Positions 43,575 through 53,246 of a stretch of 64,000 nt of DNA are shown one piece after another. Position 1 is the stretch's first letter, and the number at the start of each line of letters is the position of its first letter. A program made the position numbers and the translations under genes. Below the pieces are notes generated by a model. That model did not search any database. It had not been told where the DNA came from and was given only the letters and a program-made list of their open reading frames with translations. The stretch lies in contig DNND01000061.1 in NCBI GenBank assembly GCA_003488005.1, positions 64,557 through 128,556 of the forward strand. The letters are read 5' to 3'. Origin of the DNA: Blastocatellia bacterium. GTDB taxonomy: Bacteria; Acidobacteriota; Blastocatellia; Pyrinomonadales; Pyrinomonadaceae.

Positions 43575-45005
43575 TCATTTCTTGACCTTCTTTTTGGTGA
43601 TGATATCGACCTTAAATTCCGTCACCGTCGTCATCTGCTGATTAAGCTGCAAGTCGTATTCATACTCCGTGTGTCCTGACCCCCAGTCTTCAGCGCCGAC
43701 TTCAACGACATAGGTGACATTGCAAGGCGGATTTGGAAGCACTACGGTGACGGGCTTACCCTGAGTTGTTATCCACATCGTGTCGTAAACGTCCGTTACT
43801 TTTCCCGCCAGATCGATGGCCGTCACTTTAATTCGACCCTTGCCGCCGAAAACATCCGTATCTGCACCTACTCCAAGAGAAAACGTGAGACTGGCGGTCA
43901 CTTTTGTTGTTGTCGTTTTCGCTATGAACCTCCCACCTTTCGGCGTTGTGGCTGGTTCGGGATCTGTGAACAATCCGGCGTAGCCCGTGTTGCGAAATGG
44001 AAACATTCGGGTCTTGCTGTCCCCTTTAGATAGCGGTTGGCCGCCGTGGTAAAACTTCTCCGATTGAATGCGTTCAGTGCTTGAATCGGATTTCGTGACC
44101 TTGACAAACTTCTGCGTCTTCGTCGTCTCGTAGCCATATTTCGGCTTCTTTTTTCCCGATCGACGTCTTGGACGTTGAAAATATCTTGGCGTTGTTCTGC
44201 CGAGCAGTTGATCGATTGCCTTTCCAACGAAGTTGCCGGCCTTCCGAATCCAACGCCTTCGCTTGGCTGGGCCTTCCTTTTCGTCGTCCGCTTCGTCTTC
44301 TGGATCAGTCTTGCTTTGTCGATCCTCGTCGTCAGTTGGTTCTGTCTCCGGATCCAACTCAGAATGGACCTCACTCGCGCAGGGGTCCTTTTCATCAGCT
44401 TCTACTTGACGATGTAGTTGGGGCGCGGATGGCCTGCTTCCAAGTATTACTGGTCTATTCTGTCCTGACATAATAGAGTCGACGGCACGATCAGCTTCGA
44501 GTTCCCAGCTGTCATCCCGCTGGGAAATACCTACAGGAGTGTGATTTGGACCGTGTTGTTGGACTACGTGCGCCATTTCGTGAGCCAACAGTTTTCGACC
44601 GGCGGTTGTATGAGGCTGAAACTTGCCAGGCGCAAACACTATCTGGTCGGCCACGTTATAAGCGACCGCATTCACTGCTCGCGCCGATTCAGCCGCCCGC
44701 GCATCCGTATGCACGCGCACGCGGCTAAAGTCATGTCCAAAGCGGGGCTCGAAGAAAGCGCGCGTGGCGGTGTCGAGTGGCTGGCCGGGTGAGCGCAGAA
44801 CGTCATGCACGATTGGCGGAACGTCCGAATACCCACCTCCTCCAGCCGCCTTTCGTTGGAGCAATCCAGCTCCGCCTTTGCACGAGTCGCAGTGATCGCC
44901 CAACGTGTGAGTGCCGCACGCACACTTGCGTTGAAGAGAGCTGCCACCGGCCGGAAGGACCGGCAAGGCAGTGGGCTTTACTTGTGTTTGCGCTCTCTCA
45001 GCCAT
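43575..45005 (-). CDS. eCIS cargo candidate, DUF4157 metallopeptidase-like protein 1
   Basis: 476 aa from the ATG at 45005, preceded by GAGGAG; a TTG at 45047 would overlap the upstream gene by 35 bases. Leader SLQRKCACGTHTLGDHC with DSCKGG and LLQRK, then DUF4157: FGHDFSRVRVHTDARAAESA, HEMAHVVQQ (HExxH near 142) and LEADRAVDSIM. Residues 205-250 are very acidic (Asp/Glu), then a basic stretch (KRRRWIRK). The C-terminal 200 residues are beta-rich. First gene of the cargo island, right after the ATPase block. Confidence 0.8.
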   Translation of the reverse strand: MAERAQTQVKPTALPVLPAGGSSLQRKCACGTHTLGDHCDSCKGGAGLLQRKAAGGGGYSDVPPIVHDVLRSPGQPLDTATRAFFEPRFGHDFSRVRVHTDARAAESARAVNAVAYNVADQIVFAPGKFQPHTTAGRKLLAHEMAHVVQQHGPNHTPVGISQRDDSWELEADRAVDSIMSGQNRPVILGSRPSAPQLHRQVEADEKDPCASEVHSELDPETEPTDDEDRQSKTDPEDEADDEKEGPAKRRRWIRKAGNFVGKAIDQLLGRTTPRYFQRPRRRSGKKKPKYGYETTKTQKFVKVTKSDSSTERIQSEKFYHGGQPLSKGDSKTRMFPFRNTGYAGLFTDPEPATTPKGGRFIAKTTTTKVTASLTFSLGVGADTDVFGGKGRIKVTAIDLAGKVTDVYDTMWITTQGKPVTVVLPNPPCNVTYVVEVGAEDWGSGHTEYEYDLQLNQQMTTVTEFKVDIITKKKVKK

Positions 45006-45012
45006 CAGCTCC

Positions 45013-45294
45013 TCATCGTGATCGTGCGTTTGGAGTTTCAGCTCCAACGCCGCCGTGCACCGCTTGCGCGATGCGATTTCCCAGGCGCAGGGGACTCATG
45101 TTGTTAGTCACCTGAATCTCTCCCGCGCCGAGCGATCGCATCGCGCCCCCCGACAACAATTCTGATCTCAAGCCACCAGCCGCCAACAAGCGCGCTAGCT
45201 CGTTTTCCACGGCGGCTTGCAGGTGCGCGCGGTCGCGCGGCGCGACCTGCAAGCCATCCAAAACCATTCGCTCAATATGCAGTTCTATGTTCAC
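45013..45294 (-). CDS. Small conserved-looking eCIS protein
   Basis: 93 aa from a GTG that overlaps the ATPase stop (GTGA). NIELHIERMVLDGLQVAPRD at the start and a helix with Leu/Arg (LQAAVENELARLLAAGGL), then a Gly-rich end NRIAQAVHGGVG. Translational coupling to the AAA+ ATPase and its position before the cargo genes suggest a role in ATPase function or cargo handling. No family name recognised. Confidence 0.6.
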   Translation of the reverse strand: MNIELHIERMVLDGLQVAPRDRAHLQAAVENELARLLAAGGLRSELLSGGAMRSLGAGEIQVTNNMSPLRLGNRIAQAVHGGVGAETPNARSR

Positions 45295-47450
45295 GCTGCT
45301 GCTCCGGCCCGCGCTTCCGCATCTTTCGCGACCTCGAGCCATTGAAAATCTGCTTCGCTCAACGGCCGCTTAAGCTTCAGGAATTCGGTGCGCGCGGCCT
45401 CAAGGATCAACGGCATGGTCACCGGCGTGTCAGCCTGGGCCGCGAGGAACGCAGCGTTGATGGCGACGTTGTTGATGCTGCCGCCGTTTAGGTTAAATTT
45501 CGCCAGCCGCTCGTAATCCAGGCCCAGCGTCTCCGTCTGCCGTGGAAAAATCTTTCGCCAGATCAGCGCGCGCTCTCGCTGGCTGTGAGGGCGGAATTCA
45601 AGGATGAACCGGATGCGCCTCAAAAACGCCGTATCCAGCGCGCCCTTCATATTCGTTGCCATGATTGCCAATCCACTAAACGACTCGAGCCGTTGCAGCA
45701 GGTAATTGATCTCGATGTTGGCGTAGCGGTCGTGACTATCCTTGACTTCGCTGCGTTTACCGAACAAGGCGTCGGCTTCGTCGAAGAAAAGAATCGCGCC
45801 GCCGAGTTCAGCCGCATCGAACAAGCGTCGCAGGTTCTTCTCAGTTTCGCCGATATACTTGTTGATAACCGCGGACAGGTCGATGCGGTAGAGCCCAAGC
45901 TTCAACTCGTTTGCCAGCACCTCGGCGGCCATCGTTTTTCCAGTGCCGCTCTCTCCGGTAAACAGCGCGTTGATGCTCAGGCCGCGCGAGCGAGTGGCCC
46001 CAAAACCTCCCGCTTGATACACCTTGCCGCGGTTCCGAACTTGCGCTGCCACCTGCGCGAGTAATTTCATCTCCAGGTCAGGCAGTACGATGTCATCCCA
46101 CGACGCCTTCGGTTCAATTCGCTCAGCCAATCCATCGAGGCCCGGACGCGTCACCGCCAGACACCCCTTCCACAAGCGATCGCGTTGCGCCGGCGAATCT
46201 TTTGGATCTTCCAGCGCGTCGGCGGCAACCTGTTGGATAGTCGTGAGATTCAGATCGAATTGCGCCGCGAGTGTGCCGGCCAAATCATTTGCTTCCGGTC
46301 CTAGTGCGTTGGCCCAGGCAAGCCGCTGTTCCGACGGATTAGGCCTGGCTACATCGATTGTGATCGTCTCGCGAGTCAGGTCGCGTCGCGCTTCTCGCAC
46401 GTCCAGAAAAACTACTCCGTGATTGCGCGCCAGAAAGCGATCGAGAGGCGCATACGAATCCGGAGCTTTCTCGCGATTGCTGTCGCGCGCGTCGAGATAA
46501 ATTGCCAGCGGCCAGAGCGCCGTCTCACGTTCCGCCAAGCGCGCGAGCATTTCAAGATCGCCGGACTGAGTCGGCATCAACTCAATTGGAACGCTGTACA
46601 GACGAAGACCTAGAGCAGCAATCGCGTGCTGAGCGATGAGTTGCTTACTCGCCGCGTCAGAGCCCACCAGTTGAATCACCGGCAGGCAACCCATGCTACT
46701 TCGCTGCGCGCAATCAAGGATCGTCTGAACGGCGACTTGTTGTGACGGAGGCAGCTCGGTTGTCGCAAGGCCTGGCAGCGGCGGCATTGGCCAGAAGAGG
46801 GTCGAGAGCCGGTCGTCGAGATAGTTCAGGCCTTTCAGAAAATTTACTATTCGCTCATCGGCGCGCAGGGCGCTGGTGGTGAGCGGTTGTGCTCCGGGCT
46901 GGTTAATCTCCAGCAGCCGCCAGTGACGCAGCGGACCTTCTGGCGAAAGGGCGCTCCATGCCGGGTCGTCGAAAAGATTCATCGCCAGCGCAAAAGTCGG
47001 ATAGGCCCGCTGTTCATCGCTTTGTGCCTCGGCGCAAAGCGCTGCGACGCCGGTGTCGAGCTCCATCGCCGCACACAGCAGAAGAATCTCTCCTTCAAAC
47101 CTGGACAGGCCGAAGCTTTGACTGAGCACGACCATCGCCGGCGGAGGCGTTGCGGCTGCGGCTGCTTCCAATTCGGCCGTCGCTTGCTCAAGTTGTTCGG
47201 CGGTAACCATCGTACTTTCGGGCGCTGGCAGCAACAGACCGCGCGGCTGGTTGGCGCCGGGTTCCGGCTTGTCCCAGAAATGCCACTTGCGTCCCGGAGC
47301 CTGCTGCCGCTCGGCAGGCACCGCGCTGGTCGGCGCGACTACAACGACCGGCTGCTGGGCCAACCGCCTCAATCGCAAACGAAGCCACGCAAGCGCCGCC
47401 GATAGATAGCGCTGGTTGTTCTGCTGCCAGTTGTTAATCTCGCTGCTCAT
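45291..47450 (-). CDS. eCIS AAA+ ATPase (Pvc15/Afp15-type)
   Basis: 719 aa. A helical N-terminal region of about 220 residues, a degenerate ATPase-like domain, then a full AAA+ module with Walker A GESGTGKT near residue 498, Walker B ILFFDEADALFGKRS and sensor motif IMATNMKGALD with arginines in FLRRIRF. AAA+ ATPases of this type are universal in eCIS loci and thought to help cargo loading or assembly. It starts 7 bases after the DUF4255 gene. Confidence 0.92.
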   Translation of the reverse strand: MSSEINNWQQNNQRYLSAALAWLRLRLRRLAQQPVVVVAPTSAVPAERQQAPGRKWHFWDKPEPGANQPRGLLLPAPESTMVTAEQLEQATAELEAAAAATPPPAMVVLSQSFGLSRFEGEILLLCAAMELDTGVAALCAEAQSDEQRAYPTFALAMNLFDDPAWSALSPEGPLRHWRLLEINQPGAQPLTTSALRADERIVNFLKGLNYLDDRLSTLFWPMPPLPGLATTELPPSQQVAVQTILDCAQRSSMGCLPVIQLVGSDAASKQLIAQHAIAALGLRLYSVPIELMPTQSGDLEMLARLAERETALWPLAIYLDARDSNREKAPDSYAPLDRFLARNHGVVFLDVREARRDLTRETITIDVARPNPSEQRLAWANALGPEANDLAGTLAAQFDLNLTTIQQVAADALEDPKDSPAQRDRLWKGCLAVTRPGLDGLAERIEPKASWDDIVLPDLEMKLLAQVAAQVRNRGKVYQAGGFGATRSRGLSINALFTGESGTGKTMAAEVLANELKLGLYRIDLSAVINKYIGETEKNLRRLFDAAELGGAILFFDEADALFGKRSEVKDSHDRYANIEINYLLQRLESFSGLAIMATNMKGALDTAFLRRIRFILEFRPHSQRERALIWRKIFPRQTETLGLDYERLAKFNLNGGSINNVAINAAFLAAQADTPVTMPLILEAARTEFLKLKRPLSEADFQWLEVAKDAEARAGAAA

Positions 47451-47457
47451 TCGTCAC

Positions 47458-48729
47458 TCAGTTGATCGTGATCTTTTTGTTTTCATCGAATTCGAGCGGT
47501 GTCGTTTCCGGATCGCCCGGCCCAAGCGGCACGATGAATTCGCTGTCCACGCCATCCACTCGTAATCGCGCCAGCAGCGCTACACCGGTTGCGACTGGAA
47601 ACTGCGCTCCGGTCGGCGTCTCGATCACGAAATCAAAGGTGTTCGTGGACGCTGGAAGGGGAGGTGGTGGAACCGGGAAAGTTCGCCGGACTTCAAAGTC
47701 GCCGAGTAACAAAGACACTCGCTGTTCCAATAAAACATTTACGCTGCTGCCAAGAGTGATCGTAGCGGTGATCGTAGTGGGGCTCACCACACGCGCCACG
47801 ATCATTGGCAAAGCGGTCGTGATCACCGGCGCCACCGCCAGTGACAGCTCCTTGCTGGGAATCGTATCGGGCAGTGAGGCGACGTCGACACGGATCGTGT
47901 AATAGCCGGGCGGGAGATCGTTCGGAAGCGTCACGTCCAATTGTGCATCACTTACCGGCGCTGTTGTGGGCTGCGGCGGATTTGCCAGAACGGACGAACG
48001 CAACTGAGCCGTGCCGGTTGCGAGGTTGCTTCCAAACAACGAGATGACGTCTCCCGGTTGCGCGTTCAACTGGCGTTTTGGCAGCGCGATGGAACTCAGC
48101 ACGGGGAAGGGCGGCGTAACATCGGGTTGAGAGATTACGCCTTGATCATCTTCGCCGCGCTTCAAGACCGGCAGCGGTGTTTTCGGCGAGCGCGTGCTCT
48201 CAATCAGCACCACGGAAACCTGATAAGCCGCCGACAGGCGATAATGAATTTGAAACGTCGTCCACATTTGCGACATATCCTTGAAGCTTACCGGGTCGAG
48301 ATTTATTCGGACCCGCTCGATTTGCTGGTGCAGATCGCTGTCGGAGAGATCAGTAGTTGGCAACGTGGCGTTGTGGATCTCAGCCGCGCCGAGCAGCGGA
48401 TGATCGTGCAGCACGCTCATCGCTTGGCCCAGCAGGCGGTGAGCACTGGTGTCGTCTTCGTCGTCGCTGTAAGCGGTGAGCAAATACGACAGCATCAACG
48501 GCAGCGCCGGAAAGCCAGTCTCGCCGGGTTTGATTTGACGAGGCAGATCTTGATTGCGAAAAGCAGCATCTGGAAGCACTTGATACAGGAACAAGTTTAG
48601 CTGATGGCCGGTGACGCTGCGCCGTGCGTTGTCGAGCGGGCGCGCGGTCACATCGGGTATGCCGACGCCACGCACCAAAAGGCTCCGCAGCGTAGCCGTG
48701 ACTGCGGCGATGGCCAGTTGGTTGCTCAT
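47458..48729 (-). CDS. eCIS cap/terminator, DUF4255 (Pvc16/Afp16-type)
   Basis: 423 aa. The first 190 residues are the DUF4255 domain: LAIAAVTATLRSLL, LNLFLYQVLPDAAFRNQDLP, LPLMLSYLLTAYS, HRLLGQAMSVLHDHPLL. It should close the tube and sheath at the distal end. The remaining residues form Ig/IPT-like beta domains (AQPGDVISLFGSNLATG), an extension seen in larger members. Overlaps the preceding gene by four bases. Confidence 0.88.
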   Translation of the reverse strand: MSNQLAIAAVTATLRSLLVRGVGIPDVTARPLDNARRSVTGHQLNLFLYQVLPDAAFRNQDLPRQIKPGETGFPALPLMLSYLLTAYSDDEDDTSAHRLLGQAMSVLHDHPLLGAAEIHNATLPTTDLSDSDLHQQIERVRINLDPVSFKDMSQMWTTFQIHYRLSAAYQVSVVLIESTRSPKTPLPVLKRGEDDQGVISQPDVTPPFPVLSSIALPKRQLNAQPGDVISLFGSNLATGTAQLRSSVLANPPQPTTAPVSDAQLDVTLPNDLPPGYYTIRVDVASLPDTIPSKELSLAVAPVITTALPMIVARVVSPTTITATITLGSSVNVLLEQRVSLLLGDFEVRRTFPVPPPPLPASTNTFDFVIETPTGAQFPVATGVALLARLRVDGVDSEFIVPLGPGDPETTPLEFDENKKITIN

Positions 48730-49781
48730 CGTTGCCCCCCTTGACTGCGGCGCTGGAGGTAGTCGTCCAGATTCATCACCGGCGTTGCCGTGCGCGACCT
48801 GGCTGGAGACTGCGATGATTGGATGGCGCGTACTTCAATGCGACCTATGGTCACGTGAATGGTAGGTTGCGGCTGGCTGGCGAAACGATTGAGTTGCAGA
48901 TGCTCGGGTCCAGTCTCAATCAGCGGCGCGATACTGGACTGAACCAGGGCTGGCGGTGTCTTCGAGGCTGCGTTTTCACTCACGTCTAACGCTTCGGCCA
49001 CCAGCGTGGCCGGCGATTTCGCGCTCGACAGGTTTAGCAGCGATTCCTCGGGTAGCGGCCTTTCACGAATGAAGATCGTTTCAACTTCGCGTTCGACGAG
49101 AGGCTTCTGGCGGCGCCTGATCGGGGGGCGCACAACGGGTTCTTGCTCCTCGGGTGCGCTTAAAGCAGGCTGAATACACCGGGACGGAGTTCGCGTCGGC
49201 GTAGCGTCTAGTTCCTCCCCGGCCCGTTGAGGAACTCGGACGGATCTCTCAGGAGACTCTTCAAAAGGCGGCTCAGGCCAATTCTGCTTGCGTGATTCGG
49301 CCGGTGTCTTGCTCCCTATTTCAGCGCGCTCCACAACGTCAATGATCTTGTCGAGCGGTCGTACTCGAATAGGCTTGTTTTGCCGCGGCGATTCCGCAAC
49401 TGTTTGTTGCTTAGGCGCGCGAATCGTTAATGACGGCGACGGGTGGTCCACCGCAGCGATTACAGGTGATGCTGCTGTTGCTTCGGCATTCACCTCTGGG
49501 CTACGCGCCGCAGGACGGTCCAACTGTGGTGCAGGATTGAAAGATTTCGCTGGGTCAGCCGCTGAGTTCTGTTGCTCCGCAATTTCAGCGGCTACTATCT
49601 GATCCCTCTTCGAACCGTGTTGTGGATGTTTCGCTGCGTTGCGACGAGACGCTTTCGCGTTATCGATCGAACCCTCAACTAACGAGGCAGGCTCAAATCG
49701 GCCGCCCAGGCGTGGTCGCACCGAGGCGGCGGGATTGAGAGTCCGCACTGCAATATTTGTCAGATAGTTACCCATGTTCAC
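48726..49781 (-). CDS. Proline-rich, mostly disordered eCIS protein
   Basis: 351 aa with low-complexity Pro/Glu/Arg/Ser content over residues 40-300 and no fold. The short C-terminal end IHVTIGRIEVRAI, MNLDDYLQRRSQGG looks conserved in character and may dock to the neighbouring cap protein. It is encoded between the hub chaperone and the DUF4255 gene. Its size and extended nature leave open a ruler or linker function, but no tape-measure hallmark (long coiled coil or transmembrane helix) is present. Confidence 0.65.
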   Translation of the reverse strand: MNMGNYLTNIAVRTLNPAASVRPRLGGRFEPASLVEGSIDNAKASRRNAAKHPQHGSKRDQIVAAEIAEQQNSAADPAKSFNPAPQLDRPAARSPEVNAEATAASPVIAAVDHPSPSLTIRAPKQQTVAESPRQNKPIRVRPLDKIIDVVERAEIGSKTPAESRKQNWPEPPFEESPERSVRVPQRAGEELDATPTRTPSRCIQPALSAPEEQEPVVRPPIRRRQKPLVEREVETIFIRERPLPEESLLNLSSAKSPATLVAEALDVSENAASKTPPALVQSSIAPLIETGPEHLQLNRFASQPQPTIHVTIGRIEVRAIQSSQSPARSRTATPVMNLDDYLQRRSQGGQR

Positions 49782-49802
49782 AATCGATTTACACCGCCCG
49801 CA

Positions 49803-50563
49803 TCAGGCCGCGTCGCCGATCATCTGCAGGTAAAGTTGGCGCCGTTGGGCACTCATCGCCAGAATGTCGGACTCGCTCCAACCAAACGCCGAGGCCAGCG
49901 CGCACACTTCGCGCAACAAGCGCTTGGCCCAGTTGTCAATTTCGCTCCAAAGGAAAGAGACAATGTCAAAAGCTGACAGCCAACGATTGCCACAGTCCGC
50001 ACAGTCCAGAGGGATTTGTACATTCGCTTGCGGATCTGCTTTTTCCATCTCTGCTGCTATTGCTTCAATCAATGCCGGCGGCAGTCCGTGCGATGAGTCG
50101 AGTCGCTGCCTGCGACCGTTTCGCCGGAGCTCGACCAGGCATCTCGACAGAAGTTTGCGGATCGTCGCCGCTTCGTCGGGTTGACGATCATCGCGTCCGG
50201 CGATTGCGCTCAGGTCCTCGCTATTAGGCAATCTGAAACGCGCCACATAAGCGCCGCTGGTCACGCTTAGCAACTCGCGATCAGATTGATCACCATCGAT
50301 GTGAATGTCCGTCGACTGAATGCCGATCTCGAGTTGCTGTCTGCATCGGGGACAAGAGGTCAGGCCGAGTAGCCGCGCTCCAAACAGCGCTTCCCGCAAC
50401 ACGAGCAGACGCTCGTCACGCCGGCCTACACTCAGCTTGGCGAGGTCTTCCCAGGACGCGCCGGGCGAAGCGGCTGCGAGCAACATTAATGCCTGCGTCG
50501 TCATTGGTTGGGCTCGAGCGCGTTCCCAAACGACCAACAATTCCGCAGCGGAAGGGGCTTGCA

Positions 50564-50567
<4 letters not shown>
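49803..50567 (-). CDS. eCIS baseplate hub assembly chaperone, gp26-like
   Basis: 254 aa. The N-terminal helix bundle (AELLVVWERARAQPMTTQAL) is followed by a zinc-finger-like pair, CPRC near 71-74 and CADCG near 188-192, and a C-terminal helical part that contains SFLWSEIDNWAKRLLREVC. This pattern occurs in T4 gp26-like hub chaperones of phage and eCIS. It overlaps the tube gene stop by four bases. Assignment is by pattern and place. Confidence 0.65.
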
Positions 50568-51088
<521 letters not shown>

Positions 51089-51106
51089 GCATTTTCCTCC
51101 CGGCTG

Positions 51107-52693
51107 CTACACTTCTATTTGACCGGCCATCTGCTGGATCTTGACGATCACAAACTCGGCGGGCTTAAGCGGCGCGAACCCAACCACAATGTTCACGATG
51201 CCGCGATTGATGTCGCTCTGTGTCGTGGTTTCCTTATCGCACTTCACGAAATAAGCGTCGCGCGGGGTTGTGCCCTGAAACGCGCCCTGCCTGAACATGT
51301 CGTGCATGAAGGCGCCCACGTTGAGCCGAATCTGGGCCCAAAGCGGCTCGTCATTTGGCTCGAAGACCACCCACTTCAAAGCTCTAAACAAGCTTTCTTC
51401 GATGAACAGCGCGGTTCGCCGTACGGGAATGTATTTCCATTCGGAGCCGACTTCATCGTTGCCCTGAAGAGTTCTAGCTCCCCAGGCGATGGTGCCGTAA
51501 ACCGGAAAGCTGCGAATGCAATTGATCGCCTTTGGATTCAAGACACCGTTTTCATCGTTGGTCAAAACGATCTTCGGTCCTAACGCCCCGGTTAGGCTCG
51601 CTTCGGTGCCTGCGGGCGCTTTCCATACTCCGCGGTTCGCATCGGTGCGCGCATAGAGGCCGGCAATAAAACCGGATGGCGGAAACTCACCGGGCCGGTT
51701 TTCCTGCAATGGATCGGCGGCCATTAACCAGGGGAAGTAAAAGGCCGCGTTTATCGAATCCGTGCCGGTCAGGTTCGTATCTGGTCCGTTCTGAAGCGAG
51801 CCGAATGAAGCGTTCTGCGCGGAGTCGGCGATCAGGAACGCGCGCCGCGCGCGACAGAACTGTTCGAGAGTCTGGAGCGTTGCGGGAGTCGTCTCGCCGG
51901 GAACGCAAAGTAAATTGAACAGATCGATTCGATCCAATAGGAAGACTCCGCCCGTACCGTTAGTAGGAAGGATCGCAGTTTCAAAGTTGCCTTCGTTAAC
52001 GACGAGCGGCTTTCCTGGTGTGCCGTCCTTTAGTATCCCCTCCACGGGAATCTCGCCCGCCGTCGGATCGGGCGGAGCGGGCGGCGGGGGCTGAGGCTTG
52101 CGGACTGTGGGCTTGGGCGGGTCGGTCGCATTGTTCTGAACCTCGCCAAGAACAAATGCGGACTCGGTCTTCAAGACATTCTCGACGAATCTCGGGTCTT
52201 TTTTGTCCATCGAAAGGTTCTCGAAAGTCTCAACCGGGATTCCCTTTTTGTCCTGCTTTATGTTCATGACCACCAGTCTAAAGCGTTTGTCATTCGGCGC
52301 GGGGCGGTTACTGGTAACGACGGCGTAATCGTTGCCCCAGTCGCCCGGGCTGCTGGCTGTTATCTTCAACTTGCCGTCGAGCGTGATCGTAGCCGCGACG
52401 GCATTCTCGGCCGCCGTTTGCGAGCCTGTCGTCACCACCCGCACGATGTACGCGCGCTGGCCGCCGTTTATGAAGAAGTGATAAACGGAGTAACTCATGG
52501 GACCGGCCGGATCGAGGCCGCCGAATTTCCGCTCGTATTCAGCCCAACTGAGTACGAGTTCGGCTCGGTTGGTCGGGCCCTTCGCCGCCGATCCGACAAA
52601 CGCGGTGATCGAAGTCGCCACTCCGGTGATCGTGCGAACCCCGCTCGGTATCTCCTCGACGTAGACGCCGGGATAAGTTGGTGTGATAGGCAT
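51107..52693 (-). CDS. eCIS contractile sheath protein
   Basis: 528 aa. The entry TPTYPGVYVEEIPSGVRTIT, GVATSITAFVG is the classic sheath N-terminus; the C-terminal domain has IAWGARTLQG, YIPVRRTALFIEESLFRALK and FEPNDEPLWAQI. Between them a Pro-rich insertion (about 200-222) would be surface exposed. A strong GGAGG precedes the ATG. Only one sheath gene exists, so the particle would use a homopolymeric sheath, unlike the three sheath proteins of Afp/PVC. Confidence 0.95.
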   Translation of the reverse strand: MPITPTYPGVYVEEIPSGVRTITGVATSITAFVGSAAKGPTNRAELVLSWAEYERKFGGLDPAGPMSYSVYHFFINGGQRAYIVRVVTTGSQTAAENAVAATITLDGKLKITASSPGDWGNDYAVVTSNRPAPNDKRFRLVVMNIKQDKKGIPVETFENLSMDKKDPRFVENVLKTESAFVLGEVQNNATDPPKPTVRKPQPPPPAPPDPTAGEIPVEGILKDGTPGKPLVVNEGNFETAILPTNGTGGVFLLDRIDLFNLLCVPGETTPATLQTLEQFCRARRAFLIADSAQNASFGSLQNGPDTNLTGTDSINAAFYFPWLMAADPLQENRPGEFPPSGFIAGLYARTDANRGVWKAPAGTEASLTGALGPKIVLTNDENGVLNPKAINCIRSFPVYGTIAWGARTLQGNDEVGSEWKYIPVRRTALFIEESLFRALKWVVFEPNDEPLWAQIRLNVGAFMHDMFRQGAFQGTTPRDAYFVKCDKETTTQSDINRGIVNIVVGFAPLKPAEFVIVKIQQMAGQIEV

Positions 52694-52781
52694 TAACTAT
52701 CCTCCATTTCAAATCTTTCCTCTGCCAGGAACTCGAGTGTCGGATTGAGCGGATTACCATGCCGCACAAAATGATCGACGT

Positions 52782-53045
52782 CTACTGCTCAAGTATCGTT
52801 TCAATCTGAGCCCACTTACTATCGTTGATGCGATAGTGGCTTTGTGCATCCTTGCCCTTGACCTCCAGAATCAGCTCGTCTGCGATCAGCAACGCCAGCG
52901 CTTCCTTTACTGTCGTTGCCTGCCTTGTGATTTGTTGCGGCAACCACCATTCTGCGATTCCGGCGAGTGTGTCTTGGGCATCAGGATTCTTGTGCAGATA
53001 CTGCAGGATCGCGCGGGCAATACGCGATGTGCTCACTTCATTCAT
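52782..53045 (-). CDS. Winged-helix-like small protein, first gene of the eCIS operon
   Basis: 87 aa. Helix ARAILQYLHKNPDAQDTLAG, then WWLPQQITRQATTVKEALAL as the recognition-helix region and a wing (LILEVKGKDAQSHYRIN). The overall pattern is that of a compact winged-helix domain. It lies about 90 bases before the sheath gene and about 30 bases after the sigma-54-type promoter. It could be an autoregulator of the operon. Confidence 0.6.
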   Translation of the reverse strand: MNEVSTSRIARAILQYLHKNPDAQDTLAGIAEWWLPQQITRQATTVKEALALLIADELILEVKGKDAQSHYRINDSKWAQIETILEQ

Positions 53046-53075
53046 TTGATTCGAACTCTGTCTCCAGTCGAATCA

Positions 53076-53091
53076 AGCAAACAAGAGACCA
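53076..53091 (-). promoter_or_regulatory. Sigma-54 (RpoN)-type promoter of the eCIS operon
   Basis: On the minus strand TGGTCTCTTGTTTGCT fits the -24/-12 pattern: GG, exactly ten bases, then GC, with the -12 side TTGCT matching consensus. The predicted start point lies about 20 bases before the ATG at 53045. The neighbouring gene upstream codes for a sigma-54 activator. The -24 side is less perfect (TGGTCTC versus TGGCACG). Confidence 0.6.
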
Positions 53092-53138
53092 CACAATTAA
53101 CTGCGATTTTTCGAGGGTGAGCTGGTGCAGGTAGGATA

Positions 53139-53172
53139 TTTTTGTCCACGCAGATTGGACCAAAGACAAAAA
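53139..53172. promoter_or_regulatory. Candidate activator site (inverted repeat)
   Basis: TTTTTGTC and GACAAAAA are inverted copies separated by 18 bases, located about 75-105 bases upstream of the predicted sigma-54 start point, where enhancer sites usually lie. Tentative. Confidence 0.35.
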
Positions 53173-53246
53173 AACTGCGAGATCGCTGTGAGATCGTTGC
53201 CAGTTCACGTAGGACTGTTTTGTCCGAGCCGCGGCGTGCGAACGAG

